A stretch of 45,251 nt of DNA, from positions 1 through 45,251 of the forward strand of contig JAEZYN010000028.1 in assembly GCA_023419095.1 (NCBI GenBank). Reading direction: 5' to 3'. Position 1 is the first letter of the stretch. The number at the start of each line of letters is the position of its first letter. The translations under genes were made by a program, and so were the position numbers. The DNA is from Bacteroidota bacterium. Lineage in GTDB: Bacteria; Bacteroidota; Bacteroidia; Flavobacteriales; Weeksellaceae. Shown piece after piece: positions 33,565 to 41,685 of the stretch. The notes below the pieces were generated by a model. It saw only the letters and a program-made list of their open reading frames with translations, was not told the origin of the DNA and did no database searches.

Positions 33565-34752
33565 CTACGATATCACACCGCTTCCCACCAGTTCATCCTC
33601 CAGATACCACGCAGCAAACTGCCCCTCAGCCACGGCCGATTGCGGATTTTCAAACTCGATATACAAATCTTCCTCAAACTGGTACAAAGTAGCGTTTTCT
33701 AACGCCTGACGGTAGCGGATGCGGGCTTTCACGCTCATCGATTCGCCGTTTTTCAGGCAAAGATCTTCTCTTACCCAGTGTATTTCGTTGGGTTCTATTT
33801 TCAGCGCGCGTTGGAAAAGACCCGGAAAATTCCTGCCTTCGCCCACAAAAATGGTGTTGGTCGCGATATCGCGCGAAATAATAAAGCACGATTCTTTATG
33901 GCCACCAATTCCTAGACCTTTGCTTTGGCCGATGGTGAAATAATGCGCGCCCTGGTGCTTGCCGATCACTTTGCCATCGGTTTTTTGGTATTCTATTTTT
34001 CTTGAAAGAAACTGCAGTTCTTCCAATTTATTTGAAAATTCAGGAATTTCAGCCTTAAATTCGGCAAAATCATCGAATATCTCAACGATATCACCTTCTT
34101 TTGGTTTAAGCTGTTGTTGCAGGAATGTGGGGAGACTCACTTTTCCGATGAAGCAAAGCCCCTGCGAATCTTTCTTGTCGGCGGTCACCAAACCCATTTC
34201 CCTCGCAATCTCGCGAACCTCCGGTTTGGTAAGTTCACCGATAGGGAACAGCGATTTCGAAAGCTGCTCCTGGCTCAGTTGGCACAGGAAATAAGACTGA
34301 TCCTTATTCGCGTCCACACCTGAGCGAAGGTGAAAGATTTCCTTTCCGTGGGCATCCAAAGTGGAATCAACGCGTGCATAATGACCCGTTGCAACCTTCT
34401 CAGCGCCAAGCGATAAGGCTGTTTTCATAAAGACGTCGAACTTCACCTCGCGATTACACAGGATGTCGGGATTGGGCGTGCGGCCCTTTTCGTATTCATC
34501 AAACATATAATCTACGATTTTCTCTTTGTAGAGTTCGCTCATATCGATGACCTGGAACGGAATTCCAAGTTTTTGCGCCACCATCAGGGCATCATTGCTG
34601 TCCTCAATCCACGGGCATTCATCTTCCAGCGTCACCGATGCGTCGTTCCAGTTCCGCATAAAAAGCGCTACCACATCATGTCCCTGCTTTTGCAGCAGAT
34701 ATGCGGCTACACTCGAATCTACACCGCCGGACAAACCCACAACTACTTTCAT
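33565..34752 (-). CDS. mnmA: tRNA-specific 2-thiouridylase MnmA
   Basis: A 395-residue enzyme that thiolates U34 of tRNA-Lys, -Glu and -Gln. The PP-loop VVGLSGGVDSSVAAYLL is at the N-terminus (SGGVDS about residues 8-13). The two catalytic cysteines are in NPDILCNREVKF (about 99) and DSQGLCFIGK (about 200), followed by the central and C-terminal beta-barrel regions. Relative to E. coli MnmA (about 370) there is a modest insertion around 225-255 (FAEFKAEIPEFSNKLEELQF). Together with mnmG it completes most of the xm5s2U34 pathway in this window. A -7 box TAAATTTG at 34782-34775 lies upstream. Confidence 0.96.
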   Translation of the reverse strand: MKVVVGLSGGVDSSVAAYLLQKQGHDVVALFMRNWNDASVTLEDECPWIEDSNDALMVAQKLGIPFQVIDMSELYKEKIVDYMFDEYEKGRTPNPDILCNREVKFDVFMKTALSLGAEKVATGHYARVDSTLDAHGKEIFHLRSGVDANKDQSYFLCQLSQEQLSKSLFPIGELTKPEVREIAREMGLVTADKKDSQGLCFIGKVSLPTFLQQQLKPKEGDIVEIFDDFAEFKAEIPEFSNKLEELQFLSRKIEYQKTDGKVIGKHQGAHYFTIGQSKGLGIGGHKESCFIISRDIATNTIFVGEGRNFPGLFQRALKIEPNEIHWVREDLCLKNGESMSVKARIRYRQALENATLYQFEEDLYIEFENPQSAVAEGQFAAWYLEDELVGSGVIS

Positions 34753-34774
34753 ATCAGAATCTTGAAATTTTTTG

Positions 34775-34782
34775 CAAATTTA
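34775..34782 (-). promoter_or_regulatory. Candidate -7 promoter box for mnmA
   Basis: TAAATTTG on the minus strand matches TAnnTTTG exactly, 23 bases before the mnmA ATG and between it and the candidate small gene at 34804-34938. A -33 element at normal spacing is not clear. Confidence 0.45.
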
Positions 34783-34803
34783 CGACTTTAATTCCGAGTA
34801 TGC

Positions 34804-34938
34804 TCAGGAGCAACAATAGTCTGTTTCCTCCGAAGACTCTACCGGCTCTTCACTGCAATCTTTTTCCACAGCCACGTCCTGCGGCCGTTTCTGCAGAAAA
34901 AGGATTTCGGTTGCGATCCGGGCTAAGACTTCAGCCAT
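34804..34938 (-). CDS. Candidate small protein, 44 residues, with Cys-Cys-Ser tail
   Basis: A short frame starting ATG GCT GAA and reading MAEVLARIATEILF, then a Lys/Arg/Gln linker, then an acidic Glu/Ser-rich stretch, and ending DYCCS. It is preceded by a perfect Shine-Dalgarno AGGAGG (34948-34943) 4 bases before the ATG, which stands out because most genes here lack one. It lies between the terminator of the TPR gene and the mnmA promoter box, so it would be its own transcription unit or part of a leader. I do not recognise it. The C-terminal cysteines suggest metal or redox chemistry. It could be a chance frame; conservation would decide. Confidence 0.45.
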   Translation of the reverse strand: MAEVLARIATEILFLQKRPQDVAVEKDCSEEPVESSEETDYCCS

Positions 34939-34987
34939 TTTCCCTCCTGAAATGTATTTGTAGCTGCGAAACTTAACAACGCAAAAA

Positions 34988-35010
34988 AAATCCTCCGCTA
35001 CGAAGGATTT
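34988..35010 (-). terminator. Terminator after the TPR protein gene
   Basis: On the minus strand AAATCCTTCG (35010-35001) pairs with CGGAGGATTT (34997-34988), with one mismatch, and is followed by a run of eight T. It lies about 100 bases after the stop at 35111, beyond the 9-bp tandem repeat. Confidence 0.75.
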
Positions 35011-35050
35011 AAGTAAATGCTAAACTTTTAAACTGTTAAAATTAATTAAA

Positions 35051-35095
35051 CAACTTGACCAACTTGACCAATTTGACCAATTTGAACAATTTGAA
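35051..35095. repeat. 9-bp tandem repeat, five copies
   Basis: Five tandem nonamers: CAACTTGAC twice, CAATTTGAC once, CAATTTGAA twice. The array is in the 3' untranslated region of the TPR gene, 16 bases after its stop codon. The nonamer length keeps reading frame, and on the minus strand an alternative frame would read a short NWS-type repeat, but that frame conflicts with the TPR gene and is not believed to be coding. Such short arrays often vary in copy number. Confidence 0.85.
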
Positions 35096-35110
35096 CAGAA
35101 TAAAAACTCT

Positions 35111-35761
35111 TTACGGTTTATTCGCCAAAAAATATTCCGCTTCGCCCTTGCCCCACGCCGGATCCAGCGCCGATTTAGTTTGATAAGTTTTATACTGGTC
35201 CAGCGATTTTTGAAATAGCTCCAAACCTTTCTGCTTACTTCCACCAAACTGTTCCGGCGTGAAATAAACGTCTTCAGCTTTCATCAGCGTAATCCGCGGG
35301 TTCGTAGGGTCCAGTTTTTCAGCCTTGCTCAGCGCATCAGCCGCCAGCATACCTTCGCTCATGAAGCGTTCCTGCGGGTTTACCATCATCTTCAGTCCGT
35401 GGATCATCTTCTGCAAAACCAAAATTTCTGCATTGTCTTTGCTGAGGTCAGATGCCATGTCAAGAGACTTTTGCGCTTCCGCAGCGATGGCGTCCAAGTC
35501 AGCGGTTTTGCCTTCGCGCATGGCCATGCGGCCTTTTTGGATGGACGACAGGGCGGCATAATAGTAGGGTAGCCACTGTGTTTTTTCTTTGTCGCCAATT
35601 CGCCGGAAATCATTGGCCAATGCGGTAAATTCTTCGGCACTTTTGTGTTGTTCGAGTTGCGGAATCTTGCTTCCCATCGCTTTGTCATACGCTGTTTGCC
35701 CAAACGCAGCAGTACTCAATGCTACGCAGATTACTAAGAATAAATTTTTCATTTTTTTCAT
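35111..35761 (-). CDS. Secreted TPR-like helical protein of unknown function
   Basis: A 216-residue protein with a signal peptide (LFLVICVALSTAAFGQ, cleavage after about residue 21) and then an all-helical, TPR-like region: SAEEFTALANDFRRIGDKEKTQWLPYYYAALSS, DLDAIAAEAQKSLDMASDLSK, AADALSKAEKLDPTNPRI and GLELFQKSLDQYKTYQTK. It has no cysteine for lipid attachment, so it is probably soluble in the periplasm. It follows the TonB-dependent receptor gene on the same strand after 93 bases, suggesting the two work together, though the function is unknown. An alternative ATG three codons in (35752) gives the same signal peptide. Confidence 0.85.
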   Translation of the reverse strand: MKKMKNLFLVICVALSTAAFGQTAYDKAMGSKIPQLEQHKSAEEFTALANDFRRIGDKEKTQWLPYYYAALSSIQKGRMAMREGKTADLDAIAAEAQKSLDMASDLSKDNAEILVLQKMIHGLKMMVNPQERFMSEGMLAADALSKAEKLDPTNPRITLMKAEDVYFTPEQFGGSKQKGLELFQKSLDQYKTYQTKSALDPAWGKGEAEYFLANKP

Positions 35762-35854
35762 TTTTTAAAGTTGAATAATTAAAGGTAAGTGTAAAAGCTG
35801 TTTCGTGTTTATTTTTTATACCGAATGGGTTTTTTCACTTGCTGAATGGTAGTA

Positions 35855-38074
35855 TTAAAGATTACTGTTGATGGCATCTTCTGTTCGGTCCACACCAAAA
35901 CTGATGAACGCGCCTACAAAAACGAAAGTCGTTGAACTCGGTAAAATCGGGCTGCTCCTCAGGCCGTCGTTCGAAAAGTTATAACCAAAAACATTTTTGC
36001 GGCCCAGGATGTTGCTCACAGATAAAACCAGAACACTGAAAGATTTCGCGTCTTTCCTGCCGAGGCTTGGCAGATAGTTCATGCTGAAATTCAGCGTACT
36101 GTTTTCTTTCACCTTGCCTTGCGCGTTCAGGTAGTAATTGCCGCCCGCGTCGGTGAGAAAATTATAATAAGGTCTGCCGGACGAGTAGTTGTAAGAAAAA
36201 TTGAAGCCCGTTTTCCAGTCGGTAATAAATTTTTTTGCCACAACCGACAGCGTGTGTCTCGCCGCGAAATTCGGAAAAAGCGGGCGGTCATAGTTTTGGA
36301 ATTCACGCTCCGAATCCAGATAAGAGTAAGATATCCAGTAATCAATATTTTTCAGCGACTTGCGGTCACGCCAGAACAGTTCGATTCCTTTTGCAAATCC
36401 GGACCCGGAATTTGAAAATGCGACCGGACGGTACTCTTCGAGACGCGTTTTTATTAGATCATCATAATTTTTGTAAAAAGCTTCAAGTCGCAGGCTTCGG
36501 TTCTCCGCGGATTTCTGAACCTGAAGAACATAATGTTCCGCACGCTGAAAATTCAGCGGATTCTGACCGAAAAACTGGCTTTCCGGATTCTGGTAAAATA
36601 TCCCGTATGCGACTGAGCTCGTCCAGTTTTTTGCAATTCTGTAGGCTAAAGCTGCGCGCGGAGCCAGATTCCATTTGTCCAGCGCTGCAGAATGTTCTGC
36701 CCGTAAACCGATTTTAGCCGAAAAATTATTACTGAAGCCCAGATCGGTTTCGGCAAACAGAGACGTAAGACCCTCGTGAAAACGATACAACGTGGGAGAA
36801 AGTGCTACAGATGTGGTTTCCTCACTGTTGTTGAATTCAACACCACCGCGCAACGCCGAAATTTTATTAATGCGTCTTTCCAGACTTGCTTTGGCATTCA
36901 AGTAATTCCCTTTTAAATCAATAGAATTCCAATTTTGTTCGGTATCTTGATAAGTTTCGCTGAGGAAAAGCTGATTCCGGTTGAACGTGTACGAACTTCC
37001 GATATTAAATAAATACTTGCCGAATTTTTGGCGGAACGACAGGTTGTGGAAGGTGTTCGAACCTTTTAGTGACGTGTTTTCAAAATCGGTTTGGGGTTCC
37101 AGGCTTTCAGCCTGAAGACCTAGTTTGTTCGCATCAAAGCTGCCGTAATATTTCATAATTCCGCCCGCCCTGTTTTTAATCCTGAAATTGAAATTTGTAC
37201 CGAAGGCTTCAGGTGCTTTGGTGAAATCGTTGTTGAAGCGCAGAATTTTAGTCATTAAACCCAAATTAGTGTACGCCGCAGAAATACCGAAAGATTTAGT
37301 TTTGCCCTCATCCACATTCTGGAAACCCGCAGACAGAAATATGGGCGAAATACCGATATCTACGGAATTTCTTTCAGGAAAATCAATACTTTCAAGAATC
37401 AGGACGGATGACAGCGCCTGGCCGTACATCGCGGAATAGCCACCACTCGAGAATACATTACCTTTGAAAAGCGCCGTATTCAGGCGGTCCATGCTTTTTA
37501 TTCCGGGCACTGAGTTTCCAAAAAAGTTATTGACCAGATTTCCATCCATAAAAAATTTGGTTTCCGCCCCTGTACCGCCACGAACGAAAAGTCCTTCGGT
37601 CTCGCCGATTTTCTGAACGCCCGGAAGTGTTTCAAGCGCGGAAGTCACTTGCCCGTTTGCGCCTGCGGTGGTATAAATATCGATAGGCGTGAGCAGCACT
37701 GTGGCGCGCTTACGGTCACTTGCTTCAATCGAACCTGCAGAGATCACCACTGCATCTATTTCCGAAATCTGTTCTTTCAGCTCTGAATCTACGGTGATGC
37801 TGGGATTGTTTAATACAACTGCTTTTTCGGTTTCCACAAATTTTGGATTCGTAAACACGAGCGTCTGATAACCGGTTTCAGTGGTTTCAAATGAATAATT
37901 GCCATTTGAATCTGTTGTAGCGCCATCATAAGTGTCTTTTAAAGTAACAGAAACATCTTTTAAGCCTTTGTTTTTAAAAGTCACTTTGCCGCTGACTTTT
38001 GTTTGAGAGTGCAGCGAAATAGCGAAAACAAGCGCGAGGAACGCTAAAACTTTGGAAATAATGAAAGTTTGCAT
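35855..38074 (-). CDS. TonB-dependent outer-membrane receptor
   Basis: A 739-residue receptor. A signal peptide (about 1-23) is followed by a CarboxypepD_reg-like domain (about 25-110, KVSGKVTFKNKGLKDVSVTL...DGATTDSNGNYSFET), a plug domain (about 120-240, GSIEASDRKRATVLLTPIDIYTTAGANGQVTSALETLPGVQ, ...GLFVRGGTGAETKFFMDG), and a 22-strand-type barrel to the C-terminus. It would import a nutrient such as a siderophore, metal complex or oligosaccharide using TonB. No SusD partner is adjacent, so it is not the SusC pair type. The nearest co-oriented gene is the TPR protein. A -7 box TATCTTTG lies at 38096-38089. The ligand cannot be told. Confidence 0.92.
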   Translation of the reverse strand: MQTFIISKVLAFLALVFAISLHSQTKVSGKVTFKNKGLKDVSVTLKDTYDGATTDSNGNYSFETTETGYQTLVFTNPKFVETEKAVVLNNPSITVDSELKEQISEIDAVVISAGSIEASDRKRATVLLTPIDIYTTAGANGQVTSALETLPGVQKIGETEGLFVRGGTGAETKFFMDGNLVNNFFGNSVPGIKSMDRLNTALFKGNVFSSGGYSAMYGQALSSVLILESIDFPERNSVDIGISPIFLSAGFQNVDEGKTKSFGISAAYTNLGLMTKILRFNNDFTKAPEAFGTNFNFRIKNRAGGIMKYYGSFDANKLGLQAESLEPQTDFENTSLKGSNTFHNLSFRQKFGKYLFNIGSSYTFNRNQLFLSETYQDTEQNWNSIDLKGNYLNAKASLERRINKISALRGGVEFNNSEETTSVALSPTLYRFHEGLTSLFAETDLGFSNNFSAKIGLRAEHSAALDKWNLAPRAALAYRIAKNWTSSVAYGIFYQNPESQFFGQNPLNFQRAEHYVLQVQKSAENRSLRLEAFYKNYDDLIKTRLEEYRPVAFSNSGSGFAKGIELFWRDRKSLKNIDYWISYSYLDSEREFQNYDRPLFPNFAARHTLSVVAKKFITDWKTGFNFSYNYSSGRPYYNFLTDAGGNYYLNAQGKVKENSTLNFSMNYLPSLGRKDAKSFSVLVLSVSNILGRKNVFGYNFSNDGLRSSPILPSSTTFVFVGAFISFGVDRTEDAINSNL

Positions 38075-38088
38075 GCTTTAATTTTATT

Positions 38089-38096
38089 CAAAGATA
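38089..38096 (-). promoter_or_regulatory. Candidate -7 promoter box for the TonB-dependent receptor
   Basis: TATCTTTG on the minus strand matches TAnnTTTG exactly, 15 bases before the receptor ATG. No -33 TTTG at the expected distance and no obvious Fur-type palindrome were seen. Confidence 0.45.
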
Positions 38097-38201
38097 TCGC
38101 GGAATGAGTTTTGCTGAAAAAATATTTTAGCTGAAAGGTGGAAAAACCAAACTGAACGGTCAGTTTATATTTAGTAATTTTATAAACCCTAAAAAAATAC
38201 T

Positions 38202-38705
38202 ATGAAAATCTTAGCAATTTCTGCACTCGCCGGAGCGGCACTGTTGATGACAGCCTGCACCACTACGAAAAATTTAACCGTAATGCCTAAAAGCGGAACC
38301 GATACACAAGGAACCGCAAAATTCACACAAAGCGGGAAAAATGTTGAGCTCGACCTCAATGTGTACAAACTTACACCGGGTTTACACGCAGTTCACATCC
38401 ACGAGAAAGGCGATTGTTCAGCAGCAGACGGAAGTTCGGCTGGTGGACACTGGAATCCGACTGCCGACTCACACGGTAAATGGGGACATGATGAGCATCA
38501 CATGGGTGACATCGGAAACCTAAATGCCAACAGCGAAGGCACCGCACGAATCGTTTTCAAAACTGATAAATGGTGTCTTGGCTGCACAGACGAAACTAAA
38601 AATATTATTGGAAAATCTCTGATTATCCACGCCTCTGAAGATGACTTCAAAACCCAACCAACCGGAAATGCGGGCGGAAGAGTAGGCTGCATCGAAATCA
38701 GGTAA
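38202..38705 (+). CDS. sodC: Copper/zinc superoxide dismutase, lipoprotein
   Basis: A 167-residue periplasmic or membrane-anchored Cu/Zn superoxide dismutase. The signal peptide ends in LMTAC with the lipid cysteine at residue 19. The metal ligands are visible in AVHIHEKGDC (two Cu His and the disulfide Cys), GGHWNP, the H..HHMGDIGNL zinc loop with its Asp, and LIIHASEDDFKTQPTGNAGGRVGC with the last Cu His, the active-site Arg and second disulfide Cys. An additional CLGC pair (WCLGCTDE, near residue 126) is not typical of the family. It is monocistronic, divergent from the TonB receptor and followed by a strong terminator. Confidence 0.95.
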   Translation: MKILAISALAGAALLMTACTTTKNLTVMPKSGTDTQGTAKFTQSGKNVELDLNVYKLTPGLHAVHIHEKGDCSAADGSSAGGHWNPTADSHGKWGHDEHHMGDIGNLNANSEGTARIVFKTDKWCLGCTDETKNIIGKSLIIHASEDDFKTQPTGNAGGRVGCIEIR

Positions 38706-38723
38706 ATTAAAATTAAAAATATA

Positions 38724-38754
38724 AAGCACGCTTCAATGATGAGCGTGCTTTTTT
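38724..38754. terminator. Terminator after sodC
   Basis: A perfect 9-bp stem AAGCACGCT / AGCGTGCTT (38724-38732 and 38742-38750) with a 9-base loop and a T run on the right. It separates sodC from the convergent membrane-protein gene. Confidence 0.88.
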
Positions 38755-38764
38755 GTGCGGAATA

Positions 38765-40039
38765 TTAGCGGTAATATAAATTTAAAAACGTGAAAAACTC
38801 ATTCATGCGGAATATATTGTTGAGCAGTACAAAACTGAAAATCACGATCACAGTGAAATAGAGCGCCGTAAGCATTTTGGGAGATGCGCGGTATGCGTGG
38901 AAAAGCCAGCCAAACATCAGCGGAAACACGAACACAAAATGGCCGCCATAGATATAAGACGTGTGAAGACCGAACCGCAATACACCGTGAATCACCACAT
39001 CTACCAGAAGTGAAAGCATCAGAATTTTGGCAAATTTGTTATTAAAATTTTTAAGCCAACTCCAAAAAAGCAGTAGCACGATCATACCAATGACGAAGTA
39101 CGGAATCCAGCAAGTATAGACATCCATGAAAAGTGCTTTATACTCAAAGCCTTTTTTGTTGTGATAATCTCGCAACTCAAAGCCTGCAAAGAAAATGTTG
39201 CCGCCAATAAACCACGACGCTAACATATCCCAATACGGCGTCACTTTTTGCTGCGAAAACTTCTCGAACTGCGCGCCGGATTTATCGATGAAATGCTGAA
39301 GCTTAAATTCCATGCGATACATGAACAGCAGAGCAAAAACCGCAACTGAAACAATCACATTAAGGACGGTAATTCCGAAACTCTTCCAGTTTCTGAAAAT
39401 CTTTGGCTGGAACAGCAGCGGAATGTAAACTTTCACCACATTCGTAATGGTAAGGCCGCCAACGGATACTGCGGCTAGCGTAAGTGCGGATGCCGGAATA
39501 GCCTGTTCTTTTTTCATCTTCAGCGCGGCATAATAATTAAAAAGCGCCAGCAAGAGCAATGTGTAAGTATAGGTTTCAGGTGTGAATGAAAGCAAAATAT
39601 TGGTAGAAAAAACCGAAAAAAACAGAACGATCACCAACGAAAATCGGGTCGGCAAACCCATAATGTTTTTTAAATATTTAAAAATCTGAATATGACTGAG
39701 ACTCACAGTTAGAGTGCTGCACCAGGCGAGTACAAGCCGGAAGATTTCGTTTTTTTCGCCACCCGAAAATAGCAACGCAAATTCCCGCAGCCAGCTAAAA
39801 AAATAGTTCGCGAGCGGATGTCTTTCATACCCGCCACCGGTAAGCACGATCGCGCGGTTATCGAAACTGAAATAGGCATCCCAGGGAATCCGTTCATCGA
39901 AAATGATGCGGTAATTCAGTGCGATTACGGTTCCAAGAATTCCATAAACTGTTATGAAAAAGGCAAAAAGCGCCCATTCTAATTTATTGTCAGGAAAGAC
40001 GGTTTTTAGAATTTGGATTAATTTAATTTTAATGTTCAA
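38765..40039 (-). CDS. Multi-pass membrane protein (possibly DUF6080 family)
   Basis: A 424-residue integral membrane protein with about 10-11 hydrophobic segments. The first periplasmic loop carries FDERIPWDAYFSFDN and GGYERHPLANYFFSWLREF, an acidic/aromatic loop reminiscent of GT-C glycosyltransferases, although no proven catalytic motif is identified. I believe it fits the uncharacterised Bacteroidota family DUF6080, from memory. The only plausible start is TTG at 40039; an in-frame TAG lies eight codons further up and no ATG is available. A -7-like box TACTTTTG (40063-40056) lies in the gap after selO, so it may have its own promoter. Confidence 0.78.
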   Translation of the reverse strand: MNIKIKLIQILKTVFPDNKLEWALFAFFITVYGILGTVIALNYRIIFDERIPWDAYFSFDNRAIVLTGGGYERHPLANYFFSWLREFALLFSGGEKNEIFRLVLAWCSTLTVSLSHIQIFKYLKNIMGLPTRFSLVIVLFFSVFSTNILLSFTPETYTYTLLLLALFNYYAALKMKKEQAIPASALTLAAVSVGGLTITNVVKVYIPLLFQPKIFRNWKSFGITVLNVIVSVAVFALLFMYRMEFKLQHFIDKSGAQFEKFSQQKVTPYWDMLASWFIGGNIFFAGFELRDYHNKKGFEYKALFMDVYTCWIPYFVIGMIVLLLFWSWLKNFNNKFAKILMLSLLVDVVIHGVLRFGLHTSYIYGGHFVFVFPLMFGWLFHAYRASPKMLTALYFTVIVIFSFVLLNNIFRMNEFFTFLNLYYR

Positions 40040-40055
40040 CTTCGAAAAATTTGCG

Positions 40056-40063
40056 CAAAAGTA
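40056..40063 (-). promoter_or_regulatory. Candidate -7 promoter box for the membrane-protein gene
   Basis: TACTTTTG on the minus strand matches TAnnTTTG, 16 bases before the TTG start and inside the 31-base gap after the selO stop codon. No matching -33 TTTG is seen. Confidence 0.35.
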
Positions 40064-40070
40064 CTAAAAA

Positions 40071-41615
40071 TCAGGAACTGCACGAGAGTGTTGAACAGCC
40101 TGGCTGCCCGTCATAAATAGGAGGTCTGCGCTTTGAAAATTCTGGGAAATGTTCTTCGTAAGGATTTTCGATTGCAGTGAGAATTTTGTTCAGAAGGTCG
40201 CGCTTGCCCTCATTCAGTTCCATAATGCAGTCAAACAAAATGTAGTTTCGCAGGATAAACTTCGGATTTACCGATTTCATAAGCGCTTGAGATTCATTTT
40301 TTGAAATTGAATTTTTTGAAAGGCGCACCCTGTAGTTTTTAATAAAATCATTAAATATATCAAGCTGATTATCGGTAGCTTTCTGGTAAAATACATCCTT
40401 AAACAAAACCAAAACATCTTCCTCATCATTAAGTTTTTCCAGCTGATTAAAGAACAACATGTAATCGATTTTCAAATCTTCGAGCAACTTTTGAGCTGAG
40501 GTAAAGAACTCATTATCGCCTTCGAGAACTTCATTAAAACCAAATTTTGAAGCCATCATTTCATCGTGTTTTTCCCAGAAATAAGTTGAGAAATCCTCAA
40601 GGATCTGCTCGAGAACTTTCGCGTCATTGATCAGCGGATACAGCGCCGAAGCCAGTTGCCAGAGATTCCATTGCGCTACTTTAGCCTGATTTCCGAAAGC
40701 ATAGCGCCGGCCCGGCAAATCGGTCGTATTTGGAGTGAAATTCAGACTGTATTCGTCTAAGAATGAGAACGGTCCGTAATCAATCGTAAGTCCCAAAACC
40801 GACATATTATCCGTATTCATCACGCCATGGACGAAACCGACGCGATACCATTCCACCATCAGATCAGCAGTGCGGATCGCGATTTGACGCATCAGTTCTG
40901 TATATTTAGATGAACTTTCGGAATTGATCTCGGTATAATGATTTTCAATGACGTAATCTGCCAAGGTGCGCAGCGTCTCAATTTCGTCCTGAGCAGCCAT
41001 TAACTGAAAATGACCAAAGCGCAGAAAACTTTCGGCAGTACGCATCATCACGGCTCCTTTTTCGTATTCGGGATTTCCGCTGTACATAATATCACGGATA
41101 ACCTCCTCGTCACTTAAAGATAACGAAAGTGCCCTTGTAGTCGGCACTCCAAGATGGAACATCGCTTCGCTCATCAAATACTCGCGCACCGATGAACGAA
41201 GCACGGCGCGTCCGTCCGCATGACGCGAATAGGGCGTAGCGCCGGCACCTTTCCACTGCAATTCGGTTTTTCTGCCGGTCTCATCCGTTATTTCGCCGGC
41301 AAAAATAGCCCGACCATCGCCGAGTTGCCCCGCCCAGTTGCCAAACTGATGTCCAGCGTAGGCCGTAGCGTAGGTGTTAATATTTTTGGGCAGTGTTTTT
41401 CCATTAACAAAATCCCGGTCGGCCTCATTTTCGATTTTACCAAGGCCTATGTCAACAGCTAGATTTTCATTAAAGATAAGCAGTTCGGCATTTGGAAAAC
41501 CTACGATATTTGTGCTGGCGTATAGAACCTTCGGCGTTTGCCGCTGACGAGTATTTCCGCTTTGGTCGCCCGGAAAGAGCTCAGTAAAAGGTGAGGTTAT
41601 TTTATTTAAGTTCAT
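40071..41615 (-). CDS. selO: Protein adenylyltransferase SelO (YdiU/UPF0061)
   Basis: A 514-residue pseudokinase-fold enzyme that transfers AMP from ATP to Ser/Thr/Tyr of target proteins, linked to oxidative stress responses. Family motifs are QLGDGRAIFAGEI, QWKGAGATPYSRHADGRAVLRSS, FGHFQLMAAQDE, the active-site GVMNTDNMSVLGLTIDYGPFSFLD (about residues 245-268) and PNTTDLPGRRYAFGNQ. The C-terminus ends PGCSTLSCSS; a conserved Cys-containing tail occurs in SelO and holds selenocysteine in some eukaryotes. Here both positions are ordinary cysteines. The terminator of pbp1A lies just upstream, so selO has its own promoter in the 70-base gap. Confidence 0.95.
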   Translation of the reverse strand: MNLNKITSPFTELFPGDQSGNTRQRQTPKVLYASTNIVGFPNAELLIFNENLAVDIGLGKIENEADRDFVNGKTLPKNINTYATAYAGHQFGNWAGQLGDGRAIFAGEITDETGRKTELQWKGAGATPYSRHADGRAVLRSSVREYLMSEAMFHLGVPTTRALSLSLSDEEVIRDIMYSGNPEYEKGAVMMRTAESFLRFGHFQLMAAQDEIETLRTLADYVIENHYTEINSESSSKYTELMRQIAIRTADLMVEWYRVGFVHGVMNTDNMSVLGLTIDYGPFSFLDEYSLNFTPNTTDLPGRRYAFGNQAKVAQWNLWQLASALYPLINDAKVLEQILEDFSTYFWEKHDEMMASKFGFNEVLEGDNEFFTSAQKLLEDLKIDYMLFFNQLEKLNDEEDVLVLFKDVFYQKATDNQLDIFNDFIKNYRVRLSKNSISKNESQALMKSVNPKFILRNYILFDCIMELNEGKRDLLNKILTAIENPYEEHFPEFSKRRPPIYDGQPGCSTLSCSS

Positions 41616-41626
41616 ATGGATGTCAT

Positions 41627-41661
41627 TAAAAAAAACATCCAGCCAATATCAGACCGGATGT
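41627..41661 (-). terminator. Terminator after pbp1A
   Basis: On the minus strand ACATCC (41661-41656) pairs with GGATGT (41640-41635) across a 15-base loop that may pair further, followed by eight T (41634-41627). It ends the ricT-gldH-pbp1A group, 12 bases before the selO start. Confidence 0.7.
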
Positions 41662-41685
41662 GTTTTGAGACGTTATGACTGCAGA

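Noticed and set aside
35020..35247. Minus-strand frame with NWSNWSSWSS-type repeat peptide
   Set aside because: It overlaps the TPR gene in another frame and takes its repeat from the 9-bp array in the 3' UTR.
40071..40100. Selenocysteine at the SelO C-terminus
   Set aside because: The tail reads CSTLSCSS with ordinary Cys codons and a normal stop; no in-frame TGA before it and no sign of a SECIS-type hairpin was identified.
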